In this document: positions 34,712 to 47,010 of the stretch, in pieces
How the letters are laid out: every line of letters begins with the position of its first letter
Numbering within the stretch: position 1 is the stretch's first letter
From: Bettongia penicillata ogilbyi
Taxonomy: Eukaryota; Chordata; Mammalia; Diprotodontia; Potoroidae
DNA: 64,000 nt
Assembly: GCA_023548195.1 (NCBI GenBank)
Contig: JAJHZJ010000808.1
Coordinates: 7,122,389 to 7,186,388, forward strand
Reading direction: 5' to 3'
Program-made: the position numbers and the translations under genes
The notes under the pieces: generated by a model
Seen by the model: the letters and a program-made list of their open reading frames with translations, nothing else
Told to the model about the DNA's origin: nothing
Databases searched by the model: none

Positions 34712-37640
34712 AACTGGGGAATGGCTTGTGTTCTTGTAAGTTTGACTCAGTTCTCTATACATTTTAGAAATGAGGCTTTTATCACAGATATTGGTTGTAA
34801 AAATTCTTTCCCAGTTTTCTTCTTCCCTCCTAAACTTGGTTACATTGGCTTTGTGCAAAAACTTTTCAATTTGTTGTAATAAAAGTTATCCATTTTGCAT
34901 TTCTTGATGTTTTCCCTCTCTTGTTTGGTCACAAATTCCTCCATTGTCCAGAAATCTAAGAAATAAGCTATTCCTTGCTCACCTAGTTAGTTTATAGAAT
35001 CAGCCTTTATAACTAGATTTGTACCCATTTGGACTTTATTCTGGTATATAGTGTCAGGTGTTGGTCTATGCTCAGCTTCTGCCACACTATTTTCCAGTTT
35101 TCCCAGCAATTTTTGTCAAACAGTGAGTTCTTATCCCAGAAGCTGGGGTTCTTGGGTTTATCAAAGAGCAGACTGCTATATTCATTGACTTCATCTTGTG
35201 TACCTAACATATTCCACTGATTTACCCCTCTGTTTCTTAGTGAGTACCACGTGATTTTGATGATTGCTCATTTATCATACAATTTAAGATCTAGTATGGC
35301 TAGGTCACCTTCCCTAGCATTTCTTTCCATTAATTCCTTTGATATTCTGGACCTTTTGTTCTTCTGGATGATTTATTTTTCTAGATCTGTAATTTTTTTG
35401 GTGGTTTGATTGGTATGGTGCTGAATAGGTAAATCAATTTAGGTAGAACTGTCATTTTTATTATATTAACTTGGTCTACCCACAAGCAACTGATGTTTTT
35501 TCAATTATGTAGATCTGACTTTATTTGTGTGAAAAGTATTTTGTAATGTGTTCATGTGGTCCCAGGGTTTGTTTTGGCAGGTATACTACCAAAGATTTTA
35601 TAGCGTCTACTGTAAGTTTCAATGAGATTTCTCTTTCTATCTCTTGCTTTGGGATTATTTTAGTAATATATAGAAATGCAGATGATTTATGAGATTTTAT
35701 TTTGTCTCCTGCAACTTTGCCAAAGTTGTTCATTATTTCGAGTAGTTTTTTACTTGATTCTCAGTGTTCTCTAAATAAATCATCATATCATCTTCAAAGA
35801 GTTATAACTTAGTTTCTTCTTAGCCTATTCCAGTTCCTTCAATTTCTTTTTCTTCTCTTATTGCTAAATCTAAAATTTATAATACTACATTGAATAACAG
35901 CTGTGATAATGTGCATCCCTGATCTTATTGGACATGCATCTAACTTATCCTTGTTATATATAGTGCTTGTTGATGGTTTTAGGTAGATACTACTTATTTT
36001 TAGGAAAGCTCCATTTATTTTTTATGTTCTCCATTGTTTTCAATAGGAATGGGTATTGTATTTTGTCACAAGTATTTTCTGCATCTATTGAGATAATCAT
36101 ATGGTTTCTGATAATTTTGTCGTTGTTATGAACAATTATGCTGATAGTTTTCCTAATATTGAACCAGCCCTGCCTTCCAGACATAAATCCTGCCTGATCT
36201 TATTCTCATGATCATTTGCTGTCATCTTTTGGCTAATATCTTATTTAAATTTTTCCATCTATATCCATTAGAGAAATTGGTCTATAATTTTCTTTCTCTG
36301 TTTTTACTCTTCCCAATTTTAGGTATCAGCACCATATTTGTATCACAAAAAGAATTTGGTAAGACTCCCTCTTTGCCAATTTCCCCAAATAGTCTATATA
36401 GTATTAGAATTAACTGTTCTTTAAATGTTTGAAAGAAGTTGCTTGTAAATCCATCTGGCCCTGGAGATTTTTTTTCCTAGGGAATTCATTGTAGACTTGT
36501 TCAATTTCTTTTGCTGAGATGGGGATATTTAAATATTTTACTTCCTTTTTTCATAACCTGGACAATTTATATTTTTGTAAATATTCATCAATTTCACTAA
36601 GATTGTCAAATTTATGAGCATAGAGTTGGGCAGAATACTTTTTAATCATTGTTTTAATTTCTTTTTCATTGGAGGCAAGTTCACCCTTTTCATTTTCGAT
36701 ACTGGGTATTTGGTTTTCAATTTGTTCTTTTTCTAGCTTTTTCAATTGCGTGCCCAATTCAATGATCACCTCTTTCTCTATTTTATTCATGGAAGCATTC
36801 AGATATAAAACTTCTCCTGAAAAATGCTTTCATAGCACACCGTAACTTTTTTTGTAGGTGGTCTCATTATTGTCATTCTCTTGAATGACATTATTGATTG
36901 TTTCTATGATTTGTTGTTTGACCTGCTTATTCTTTAGGATTAGATTATTTAGTTTCTGATTAATTTTTGGTCTATCTTTCCATGGTCCTTTATTACATAC
37001 AATTTTTATTGCATCATGATCTGAAAAGGATATATTGACTATTTCTACCTTTTTGCACTGGATTGTGAGGTTTTTATGCCCTAGTGTATGGTCAGTTTTT
37101 GTACATGTACCTCTGAGGAAAAGGTATATTCCTTTCTATTCCCATTCACTTTTCTCCCAAGAACTATCATGAAGACCTTATCCAGAATTCTATACACTTC
37201 CTTAAATTCTTTCTTGTTTATTTTGAGGTTAGATTTATCAAGTTCTTAGAGGAGGAGGTTGAGGTACCCCATTAGTACAATTTTGCCTTTAATTCCCTTA
37301 ATTTTTCCCTTAACAATTTGGATGCCATACCAGCTGGGGCATATATGTTTAATAATGATATTACTTCTTTATCTATGATGCCTTTTAGCAGGATAAGTTT
37401 CCTTCCTTATCTTCTTGATTAAATCTATTTTTACTTTTGCTTTGTCTGAGATTAGGATAGCTACCTGTGTTTCTTCTTTTTTTACTTCAGCTGAAGCAAA
37501 ATATATTATCCTCCAGCCTTTTACTTTTACATTCTGTAAACTGTTTCAAATTTGTTTCTTGTAAACAATATATTGTAGGATTATGGCTTTTAATCCATTC
37601 TGCTATCAGCCTCTGTTTATGAGGCTCCATTCTATTCCCC
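34712..37640 (-). pseudogene. L1 ORF2 (endonuclease-reverse transcriptase), decayed
   Basis: From the minus strand: the endonuclease part includes GKIVLMG (about 37280), KEYT (about 37130) and SDHDAIK (about 37003-37027), the conserved catalytic-histidine motif. The linker frame lies at 36551-36790 (IENEKGELASNEKEIKTM). The RT palm motif reads FEDD where FADD is expected (35779-35803). The ORF normally encodes the nicking endonuclease and reverse transcriptase that copy the element into the genome. Here multiple stops, frameshifts and the SINE insertion inactivate it. Confidence 0.75.
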
Positions 37641-38200
37641 ACCCCCCATTAATGTTTTTATTTCTCCCTTCCTTTCCCCACCTCAAGAATTTTACTTTTG
37701 ACCACCTTTTCCCTTAGTCTTCCCTCCCTTCTATTAGCCCCCTCCTTTTTCCCTTACTACTTCCTCCCTCCCTTCTAACCACCCTTCTAACCTCCCTTTT
37801 CTTTCCCCTTTGCTCTCTTACTGCCTGTAGGGCAAGTTAGATTTCTATACTTGACTATGTTGTTCCCTTGTCGAACCAAACCTGATGAAAATAAAGCTCA
37901 AACAATGCTCATCTCTTTCCCTTCTTTCCCTCTACTATAATTTGTTTTTGTGATCTTCATGTGATATAATTTATTCTTTTCTGCCTTCTCCTTTCCTCTT
38001 CTCCAATTAAAATCCATTCACACCCTTTAATTACATTTTTTTCTTTACATCAATTAATTTACACCCACTCCCCTCTATCTATGTATATCCCTTTAAAATG
38101 TGATAATAAATATACAATTCTCAGGATTAAAAGCATCATCCTCCCATATATGAATGTAAATGATTTGTCCATATTGAATAACATTTTCCCCTCTTTACCT
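37640..38200 (-). mobile_element. L1 inter-ORF spacer
   Basis: A long purine-rich (sense) spacer of about 560 bases between ORF1 and ORF2, with the plus strand full of ccctcc/cttcc. The end near ORF1 (gaatgtaaatgatttgtcca) matches the HAL1 tail at about 42908-42930, so the HAL1 tails contain the L1 spacer. Confidence 0.6.
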
Positions 38201-39180
38201 TTTTATGCCTCTTTTGCATCTTGTGTTTGAAGATCAAATTTTCCATGGGGCTCTGACCTTTTCATCAGGAAGGTTTGGAAATCCATTATTTCATTGAATG
38301 TACATATCCCTGCCTGAAAGATTATGCTCAGTTTTGCTGGGTGGTTGTTCTTTGGTTGTAGTCCAAGCTCTTTTGCCTTATGGAATATCATATTCCATTC
38401 TCTCCAATATTTTAGTGTAGAAACTTCAAGGTCCTTTGTGATCTTGACTGTAGTTCCTTAATATTTGCATTGTTTATTTCTGGCTGCATGTATTTTCTCC
38501 TTGACCTGATATTTCTGAAATTTGGCCATGATATTCCTTGGTATTTTCAATTTGGGATCTCTTTCAACATGTGATTGGTGGATTCTTTTGATCACTGTTT
38601 TGCCCTTTGGATCTAGGACCAAAGGGAAGTTTTCCTTGATGATTTCTTGTCCAGGCTCTTTTTTTCATCTTGGCTTTTCAGTAAACCAATTATTCTTAGA
38701 TTTTTTTTCTCCTGGACCTATTTTCCATATCAGTTGCTTCTCCAATCAGATATTTTACATTTTCTTCTATTTTTTCATTCTTTAGATCCTGTTTCACTAA
38801 TTCTTGATGCCTGATAGAGTCATTAACTTCTCCTTGTGCAATTCAAATTTTTAACAGACTTTTTTTTCAATTACCTTTCATACCTCCTTTTCCATTTGTC
38901 CAATTTTTCCTTTTAAGGATTTATTTTCTTTAGTTAGGTTTTTACCTCCTTATCCACTTGGCCAATTTTATTTTTTTGAAGAGTTGATTGTATTTTTAGA
39001 ATAATTGGCCAGTTTTCTTTCTACCTCTTTAATTTGGCTTTTAAAATCCTTCTTGAGCTCTTCCAAGAATGCTCTTTGAGCTGAGATCAGTTCCTATTTC
39101 GTTTTGAAGTTTCAGATGTGACTACGGTGTCAATGGTGTCCTCTTCTGAATTTGTATTTTGATCTTTCTTGTCCTTGTCA
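38200..39180 (-). pseudogene. L1 ORF1 of the same element, decayed
   Basis: Minus strand: coiled-coil region (about 38760-39080), RNA-recognition part, and a C-terminal domain at 38203-38391 with KAKELGLQPKNNHPAKLSII and FNEIMDFQTFLMKR, the L1 ORF1p C-terminal signature. ORF1p is the trimeric RNA-binding chaperone of the element. Frames are interrupted repeatedly. Confidence 0.7.
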
Positions 39181-39850
39181 CAACATCCTATGGCCTTTGC
39201 TTTTCTAATTTGCTTCTTGCTCATGTTTATTGTTTTTTTTCCTGGCTTTTAAAGTAGATCACTACTTCTGGGGCACAAGGAACTCTGCCTCATATTTCTT
39301 GTGCTGGAAGCTAGGGGCCTGGTTAATGGCTTTGGATGCTGTGGTCTCTGGTTCTTTCAACAAGAAGATATATAAAGCAACAGCTTACCTGATCCTGAAC
39401 TGACTGGTGTGTGCCAAGTCTAAGGTGAAGCGACAATTATCTAATTTTCCTATGGTTACCCTGAAGTTTACAAAGTGGAGTGTGGAGAAGAGTGGTCTGG
39501 CTGCTGGAGGTCTTCTCCTCTCCTAGGGCTGCACTGGAACATGGGCAGGCTCAGTTGCTGGTGAACCCTGTCTGTGCTAGTATCTGCCCGGTTGCCATGA
39601 TTATGGCAAGGCATGCCTGTGGTCCTGGTGTTGGTGCTTACTGGCTCCAACTCCCTGGGACTCAGGATCTCCTACTGGTCTGCTGAGTTGGGGCTTCCTG
39701 GGATGCCTCCAGTCCTGCACTAGTCCCCTTCAGCCACAGCAAGAGGGACCTTTCCCACCAATCTCCCTAGTTCCCCAAGCTAAAAGATTACTGTGTCCTT
39801 TCTGCTGTCTCCACTATTCCCGGATTTTTCTTGGAGCAACATTCAATGTG
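39180..39850 (-). mobile_element. L1 5'UTR
   Basis: A GC-richer stretch ahead of ORF1 (including plus-strand tcctcctctcctagggctg-like text and ctccactattcccggatttt near the end). The terminal YY1-like motif seen in the other 5'UTRs is missing, so the copy is cut a few dozen bases short of full length. Confidence 0.6.
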
Positions 39851-41635
39851 TTTTTCAAGGTCAAGAAGAGAGGGTTTGAGTACTTACATTTTACTGTTGG
39901 GCAGAGATTTTTTTTAATAAAATTTAAAAATTCACTGGAAAAATTTGGAGAATGAGTAGTTTATAAGAGAGTGATATATCTTTACAAAAAATGGATTCCC
40001 TGAACACTAGACTAGACTTAGAAGAAAGCAATGACTCCAGGAGACAGCATGGAATAGTACAAATTTTTTTTTAAAGATTGAAACAAATAGGAAAAATATA
40101 AATTATCTGATATCAAAAACAAATGACTTAGATAATGTTGAGGGGAAATGATTTAAGAATCATGGAATAGAGTTTCAATATTTTCTGACGGAAAGACCAG
40201 AGCAGAGTAGGAGTTATGAAATACAAACCCAAAGCCCAGAGAAACTCAGAAAGGCACATTTATTGGAACAGTTGAAATGGAGTTGTATGAGGTTACAGTG
40301 CTCATGTTCTAAGAGGAGAGAAGAAACAAGTATGACTTTGAACCCTAATATTTTCAAAGTATATTGAAAGTTCAATAATAAAATTATTGGTTGTTAGGGG
40401 TGGACTGGCAATTTTTAGGTTTTAAAAGGGGAAAGAAAAGGGAGGGTTAAGCTAGTAATACTCTGATCTAGGAAGGAGGAGAAAGGGAGTAGAAACTTCT
40501 ATTTCCCATAATTGGGGTGAATGAAAAGAAGAATGTGGAGACAAACTAAGAAGGTGGACATTAGATACAACTCACTTTTAGTTCCATAAAATTGAAAGTC
40601 AATATTTGTCCATTACAAAATAAAAAAAAGAGGTTGAACACGTAGTCACAAATCAGACAGACTTCTTGATCCTGTAGGAGGTGAATTAAGGGGGAGCAAG
40701 AAAAGAGCTTAAAAACTCAAGGGGTGCTTTAGGGAGCCTCTTATACAACTGGTGAATAACTCAACTAATTTAGGTTTATAAATATAATGAGATATTATTG
40801 TGCCAGAAGAAATGATGAAGGGAACGTTTAAGACAATCTTTCATAGACTGTCGTGAGAACAACCAGGATAGCATTTTTAATCCAAAGACCACACAACATT
40901 GTAAAGCAAAAATCAAACTTAGTAGATCTTAAGAACTCTGATAAATAAAATTATTAACCATATCTCCAGAAGTTCTAGCATGAGATATAGTATCTATCTC
41001 CTGACAAAAAGGTGATAGATAGATAGTTGCTGAAGAGACACACATCTTCAGATAGGATCACTAAGTGGATTCTTATTGGTTGAAAGATCTATTCCCCCTC
41101 CCCTTCCACTTTCTCTTGCTTAATGATGGGGAAGAGAAGGAAGGAAGGGAAAGAGTTTAGCAATAGGAATGTCAACAAAAGAAAGCTTTGTAACTTTTAA
41201 AAAAAATACACATAAAAAAACAGAAGAAAGTCCAGACAGTAGTGCAGATGAGCAGGACAGTTATAAAGGCAACAGGCAGAATGTGTTATATACTTAAAAA
41301 TAAAAGTAGAGTGAAATAGAGATTTATAGTTTTTATAGAATCCTCTTTTTATGTTCTAGTGTGCAGAACATAATTTTTTATATTGGAAATAAATATTGCA
41401 TATTTATTTTTTAATATTTAAGTTCAGAATTAAAAAGAAAATTAAAAAAAAGATGTGTCTGATGAGAGGCTATTATCAAAAAAGAAAAGAAAAAGAAATG
41501 CTAAGTGATATCAATCAAAACATCCCAAAATTCTGAAGCTGTGTTGAGTGCTTCACACTTATGGACCCTAATGCTACAAGGATCCTCTTTTTGAGGGTCA
41601 GATTTGAACAATATAATTTTCCAACATTCAGAATT
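39851..41635. other. Unassigned DNA
   Basis: No gene or repeat recognised over about 1.8 kb. It is AT-rich with scattered A runs and no long frame. Confidence 0.4.
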
Positions 41636-41639
41636 CATT

Positions 41640-41941
41640 TTTCTTGTTACTATTACTTCTATTTACATAGAATGCAATGTGGAATGCATTGAATACATTG
41701 TCCTGCTAATTTCATGTTGCAGAAGTTTATAGAAATCTTCCCAAACTTTTCTCTGTTCATAATATTTATCATTTATTTTGGTCCAGTAAGTTATAATCCA
41801 TTATATGAATATGTTGTAGTTTGTTTACCCATACCCTAACCGATAGACATTTGTGTTATTCTCAGTTCTTTTTTTGCTTATTTATTTGAGGTCTTATTTT
41901 TCATCTCATTGTATGTCTTAGATGCTAGCCTTTAATTTGTG
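41640..41941 (-). mobile_element. Old L1, 3' part (left of HAL1 insertion)
   Basis: The plus-strand text ccattatatgaatatgttgt, then agtttgtttacccat, is the decayed equivalent of 33755-33800 (attccattacattcatatac). It continues at 44751 after the inserted HAL1-type element. Confidence 0.55.
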
Positions 41942-41955
41942 TCACATTGCTTTCT
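41942..41955. repeat. Target-site duplication, left copy
   Basis: tcacattgctttct, repeated with one change at 44737-44750 (tcacattactttct). Together they bracket the HAL1-type element. Confidence 0.85.
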
Positions 41956-42944
41956 TTTTTTAAATTCTTTTTTAAATTTGGTCAAATTTATTTATTGAAA
42001 TTTTACATTCATTTTCACAAAATTTTGGGTTCCAAATTTTCTCCCCATTTCTCCCCTCCTCCCACCCCAATACACCGAGCATTCTAATTGCCCCTATCAC
42101 CAATCTGCCCTCTCTTCTATCATCCTTCCCTTCCCTTGCCCCCATTCTCTCTTCTGTCCTGTAGAGCCAGATAAATTTCTATTCCCCATAACCTGTATTT
42201 CTTATTTCCTAGTAGCAAGAACAATACTCAACAGTTGATGCTAAAGCTTTGAGTTCCAACTTCTCTCCATCCCTCCCTCTCCACCCATTCCGTTTGGGAA
42301 GGCAGGCAATTCAATATAGGCCATATCTGTGTAGTTTTGCAAATGACATCAATAATGGTCATGTTGGGTAAGACTAACTATATTTCCCTCCATCCTATCC
42401 TGCCCTCCATTACTTCTATTCTCTCTTTTGATCCTGTCCCTCCCCAAGAATGTTGATTTCAAATTGCTCCCTCCTCCCATTGCCCTCCCTTACATAATCC
42501 CCCCAACCCTTCTTATCCCTTTCTCTCCCACTTGCCTGTTTTGTAAGATAGGTTTTCATACCAAAATGAGGTGTGCATTTTATTCCTTCCTTTAGTCGAA
42601 TGTGATGAGAGTAAACTTCATGATTTTCTCTCAGCTCTGCTCTTTTTCCCTCCACTAAAACGTCTCCTGCTTGCCTCTTCTATGAAAGATAATTTGCCCC
42701 ATTCCACTTCACCCTCCCTCCTCCCAATATATTTCTCTCTCACTGCTTAACTTCATTTTATAAAGATAAGATCCCATCCTATTCAATTCACTCTGTGCTC
42801 TCTGTCTCTGTGTGTGCATGCACATGTATGTGTGTGCGCATGTGATTCCACCAACTACCCAGATACTGAAAAGTTTTAAGAGTTACAAATATTGTCTTTC
42901 CATGTAGGAATGTAAACAGTTCACTTTTGGTAAGTCCCTTATGA

Positions 42945-44067
42945 CTTCTCTTTGCTGTTTACCTTTTCATGCTTCTTCTCATTCTTGTGTTTGAAAGTCA
43001 AATTTTTTTTCAGCTCTGGTCTTTTCATCAAAAATGCTTGAACGTCCTCTATTTCATTGAAAGACCATTTTTCCCCTGAAGTATTATACCCAGTTTTGCT
43101 GGGTAGGTGATTCTTGGTTTCAGTCCTAGTTCCTTTGACTTCTGGAATATCCTATTCCATGCCCTTCGATCCCTTAATGTAGAAGCTGCTAGATCTTGAG
43201 TTATCCTGATTGTATTTCCACAATACTGGAATTGTTTCTTTCTAGCTGCTTGCAATATTTTCTGCTTGACCTGGGAGCTCTGGAATTTGGCCACAATGTT
43301 CCTAGGAGTTTCTCTTTTTGGATGTCTTTCAGATGGTGATTGGTGGATCCCTTGAGCCCTCTGATTCTAGAATCTCAGGGCAGTTTTCCTTGATAATTTC
43401 ATGAAAGATGATGTCTAGGCTCTTTTTTGATCATGGCTTTCAGGTAGTCCCAAAATTTTTAAGTTGTCTCTCCTGGATCTATTTTCCAGGTCCGTTGTTT
43501 TTCCAATGAGATATGTCACATTCTCTTCCATTTTTTCATTCTTTTGGTTTTGTTTAGTGATTTCTTGGTTTCTCAGAAAGTCATTAGCCTCCATCTCTTC
43601 CATTCTAATTTTGAGAGAACTATTTTCTTCAGTGAGCTTTTGAAACTCCTTTTCCATTTGGCTAATTCTTCTTTTGAAAGCATTCTTCTCCTCATTGGCT
43701 TTTTGAACCTCTTTTGCCAATTGAATGAGCCTATTTTTCAAGGTGTTATTTTCTTCAACATTTTTTTGGGTTTCCTTTAGCAAGGTGTTGACCTGCTTTT
43801 CATACTTTTCTTGCATCTTTCTCATTTCTCTTCCCAGTTTTTCCTCCACCTGTCTAACTTTATTTTCAAAATCCTTTTTGAGCTCTTCCATGGTCTGAGC
43901 CCATTGGATATCTATTTTGGATGTTTGGGATACAGAAACCTTGACTTCTATGTCTTTCCCTGATGGTAAGCATTGTACTTCCTCATCAGAAAGGAAAGGA
44001 GGAAACATCTGCTCACCAAGAAAGTAACCTTCTATGGTCTTATTTTTTTTTCCCCTTTTCTGGGCAT
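42945..44067 (-). pseudogene. L1-type ORF1 of HAL1 copy, frameshifted
   Basis: The likely start is ATG at 44067-44065, aligned with the 55704 start of the sister copy. Order: basic N-terminus, Glu/Lys-rich coiled coil (about 43680-43880, KVRQVEEKLGREMRKMQ), RNA-recognition start (TTDLENRSRRDNLKILGLPE), then RITQDLAASTLRDRRAW and YPAKLGII of the C-terminal domain (43049-43294). It is broken by two homopolymer indels relative to the sister copy (A run at 44043-44051; T run near 43424) and by a 13-base loss near 43354. Confidence 0.75.
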
Positions 44068-44707
44068 TTCCCAGCCAGTTACTTGACTTCTGAGATTCCT
44101 CTCCACCCCTGCCTTGCCTCCAGATCCATCCAGCTAGTGCTTGGGGTCTGAGATTCAAATGCTGCTCCCCAGCCTCAGGGCTTTCAGCAAGGGTGGGGCT
44201 GCTATTCAGTGTGAGATTAAATTCTGGTGCTCAGGTAGGGGCAGGGCCACTATCAGGGCTCCGTTCCTATGTGGAAACCTTCAACAATAGATCTGAGCTC
44301 CTTTCTGCTTTGGGAGCCCCTGTCTGCTGTTGCCTCTGCTGCTGCCTCCTGAAGGGGTGTGAATCATGGAGACACCTCCGCTCCCCTCTTGGCCAGCCAA
44401 ACAGACTCTCTCACTGACCTTTGGCATCTGTTGGTGGAGGGACTTGCTCAGTAGCTGGAGATTCTTCCCCTGAAGCCTGCTCGGATCTTCTCCTCTTGGT
44501 GCTGTGCAGCCAAGGCAGGGCTGGGCTCTGCTCTGGGTCCGTGCCCGACGGACCTGTGGTGTCAGTTTTTCAGTTCTCTCTGGAACAGAAATCTCCTCCA
44601 CTCTGTTGCTGTGTGGCTTCTGCTGCTCCATAATTTGTTGGGAGTTCTTCTTTATGGTTATTTTACGGACTGTGGGTTAGGAGCTAGCATATGTGAATCT
44701 TTTTACT

Positions 44708-44719
44708 CCACCATCTTGG
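44708..44719 (-). promoter_or_regulatory. YY1-type site at element 5' end
   Basis: Plus-strand ccaccatcttgg at the very 5' end of the element. Human L1 carries a functional YY1 site (CAAGATGGCCG) near its first bases. The same motif, one base better, is at 56373-56384. Confidence 0.55.
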
Positions 44720-44736
44720 CTCTTCCCCTCCCCCCA

Positions 44737-44750
44737 TCACATTACTTTCT
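44737..44750. repeat. Target-site duplication, right copy
   Basis: tcacattactttct, partner of 41942-41955. Confidence 0.85.
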
Positions 44751-45557
44751 AATGTTCTTACTACTTAAAAAGTTCTTTCCTAGGTAATTAATACTTTGGG
44801 ATTTATCAATTGTGAATTCATTTGTTTCTACCTTCAACTTTCACATTTGCTTGACATACTAGATCTTTTGTTCTTCCAAAAGAATTTTATATTTATTGTA
44901 TTGGAGGTTGCAAAACATTCCTCTAAATTTGCTATAGCACTAAATTTGTAAATGAATTTTAGTATAGTATTTTCATTATTATTGTATTGACAAGGTCCAT
45001 CCATCCATTCTGAATATTTCTCCAGATGTTTAAGTTTTCTTTATTTCTCTAAGGAGTATTTTTAATTGGATCTCTATGGGAATTGATTGTGTTTTGATTA
45101 CTCAATCCAAGATATTTTATATATTTTGTATTTATTTTGAATGATATTTTCATTTCTATTATTTTTCTATTTCATTTTATTTCTATTATTTGTAATTCTG
45201 GTGATATTTGTGGATTTTGTAGCCTGTAACTTTGCGGAAATTATAGTCTCAATTAATTTCTTTGATGATTCACCAAGATTTTCTAAGTAAGCTATTATTA
45301 TCATATAGAGATAGCTTTGTTTCCTTTTTCTATCTTTATTCCTTTAATTTATTTGCCTTATTTTTTGCTATTATTTCTATATCAAATAATAATATTGAAG
45401 GTAACCTTGTTTTATTTCTATATTGGGAAAGCTTTTAGCGTTTTGTCATTGCATATAATGCTTGCTTTTTTAGTTTTAGATATATTCTTACTGTATTAAA
45501 AGAGAGACCTTTCTATGCCTTTCTTTCATAAGATTTTTATTTTATTTCTTAGCATAA
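44751..45557 (-). pseudogene. Old L1 ORF2 remnant
   Basis: This continues 41640-41941 across the HAL1 insertion. The plus-strand phrases tagcctgtaactttgcgg and ttctaagtaagctattatta correspond to 35705-35780 of the better L1. The catalytic FADD is destroyed. It is interrupted at 45558 by a SINE. Confidence 0.6.
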
Positions 45558-45821
45558 ATAAATATTTTTGTTGTTTCACTTGTTTTAGTCATGTCAGATC
45601 CTTTGTGATCCCATTTGGAATTTTTGTGGTAAAGATACTGGAGTGGGTTGCCATTTTCTTCTCCAACTCATTTTATAGATGTAGAAACCGGGGCAAAGGG
45701 GATTAAGTGACTTGCCCATGGTCACGCAGCTAGAACTATTTGAGACCCTATTTGAACCCTGGAAGAGGAGTCTTCCTGACTCTAGGTCTGGCAATCAATT
45801 CATGGCACGAACTAGCTACCC
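45558..45821 (-). mobile_element. Marsupial tRNA-derived SINE inside old L1
   Basis: Antisense order: gtgatcccatttggaatttt, aagatactggagtgggttgc, gacttgcccatggtcacgca, gagtcttcctgactctaggt. Its flanks on both sides are L1 ORF2. Confidence 0.8.
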
Positions 45822-46020
45822 TTGTATAATTGGATATGCTACTCTGTCAAAGGATTTTTCTGTTTCTATTGAGACACTTATGCAGTTTGAGGTTTCTATT
45901 ATGATTAATTATGTTTATTGTTTTTTTTCTAACTTTGAACCATCCTTGCATTCTCAGTATAAATCCAACTTAGTCATAAAGAATGATTCTAGGGATGAAT
46001 TTTTGTAATCTGTTTGATAG
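45822..46020 (-). pseudogene. Old L1 ORF2 remnant, continued
   Basis: The plus-strand text tgctactctgtcaaaggatt, then gagacacttatgcagtttga, and tttgaaccatccttgcattc corresponds to 36050-36180 of the better L1. It ends near 46020. Confidence 0.6.
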
Positions 46021-46540
46021 CTTTGGAAACCACTTCAGAAATATTGACAAGCTGAAAGTAAGATGAAATTGCAGCACCCCAGAACCCTATTGAATTATTT
46101 ATAGGACAAATGGCTTCAATAACGTTAAGCATCATGGTAAATGTAGTTCGGTGTTCAGATTTCTCTCTTTACCTGTTTTTATTTAGTATGCTTATATGTA
46201 TTTTCTCTTCCATTGAGTATAAGGTCTTTGAGGCTAATTGCTGCTTTCTCTTTTTCCTTTGGGATCAAAACATAGCCTTTTCTCTCCTGTGTCCTCTCAT
46301 CTCCTCAGGAAGCTGAAAGTTGTAAAAAACATAGAATAATTAGTCACCCTACTTCTTTAAATTAGACTAACAGTTCACTTTATACTGTTTTAGTACAGTT
46401 TGGACTGAAGAGTTCTAAAGTTTTTTTTTCTAAGTCTGTTACTCTTATGATTCCATAATAAAGGACTGGTGTGAGAATACCACTGGTTACATTTGCACAT
46501 TGTGACTAATAATTATAACATCTAGAGGGTTTTAAGTTTT
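46021..46540 (+). mobile_element. Mostly unassigned; possible L2-like tail
   Basis: At 46205-46290 ttgagtataaggtctttgag followed by a pyrimidine-rich run recalls the L2 3' region. The rest is unassigned. Confidence 0.3.
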
Positions 46541-46785
46541 TGTTTAATCATTTTCAGTTGTATCCAACACTTTGTGACATCATTTGGGGTTTTCTTGGAA
46601 AAGATTCTGGAGTGGATTGTCATTTCCTTCTCTAGCTCACTTTGTAGATGTGAAAAGTAAGGATCAAGTAGTCTGGCCAGAGTCAAACAGTTAGTAAGAG
46701 TCTGAGGCCAGATTTGAACTCATGAAGAATGAGTCTTCCTGACTTGGGGCTGGCATTCAATCCACTGTACCACATAGAAGCATAT
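46541..46785 (-). mobile_element. Marsupial tRNA-derived SINE
   Basis: Antisense order: ttttcagttgtatccaacac, ggggttttcttggaaaagat, tggccagagtcaaacagtta, gagtcttcctgacttggggc, aatccactgtaccacatag. Confidence 0.8.
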
Positions 46786-46789
46786 TTTA

Positions 46790-47010
46790 AGTTTTACACA
46801 GACCTTTATGTATATTATCATATTTAATACTCACGACAGCCCTGTGAGTTAGCTGCTATTATTTTTTTCCATTTTGCAGATGAGGCCAATGAGACTGAGA
46901 GAGGTTTGATGATTTGCCCAGGGTCACACATCTAGGAAATATCTGAAGTAGAATTCAAAACATAGATTTTTTTCAGTCAAACCTACTGCCCTAGCCACTG
47001 TGCCACAAAT
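46790..47010 (-). mobile_element. MIR-type SINE
   Basis: ccattttgcagatgaggcca, then gatttgcccagggtcacaca and ctagccactgtgccaca; antisense MIR. Confidence 0.75.

Larger units (their letters stand above)
41956..44736 (-). mobile_element. Full-length HAL1-type element (ORF1 only)
   Basis: It is bounded by a 14-bp target duplication (13/14). Sense order from 44736: 5' end with a YY1-type motif, 5'UTR to 44068, ORF1 44067 to about 42945, then a spacer and 3'UTR tail of about 990 bases ending in a T-rich (plus) run at 41956-41985. ORF2 is absent and there is no scar that looks like a private deletion, because the same plan occurs at 2691-5390 and, shortened, at 54515-56395. It is inferred to have moved using the proteins of an autonomous L1. 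Confidence 0.85.

Noticed and set aside
34523..34879. A 118-residue plus-strand frame.
   Set aside because: It runs from the SINE tail across the insertion border into antisense L1, so it cannot be an original coding unit.
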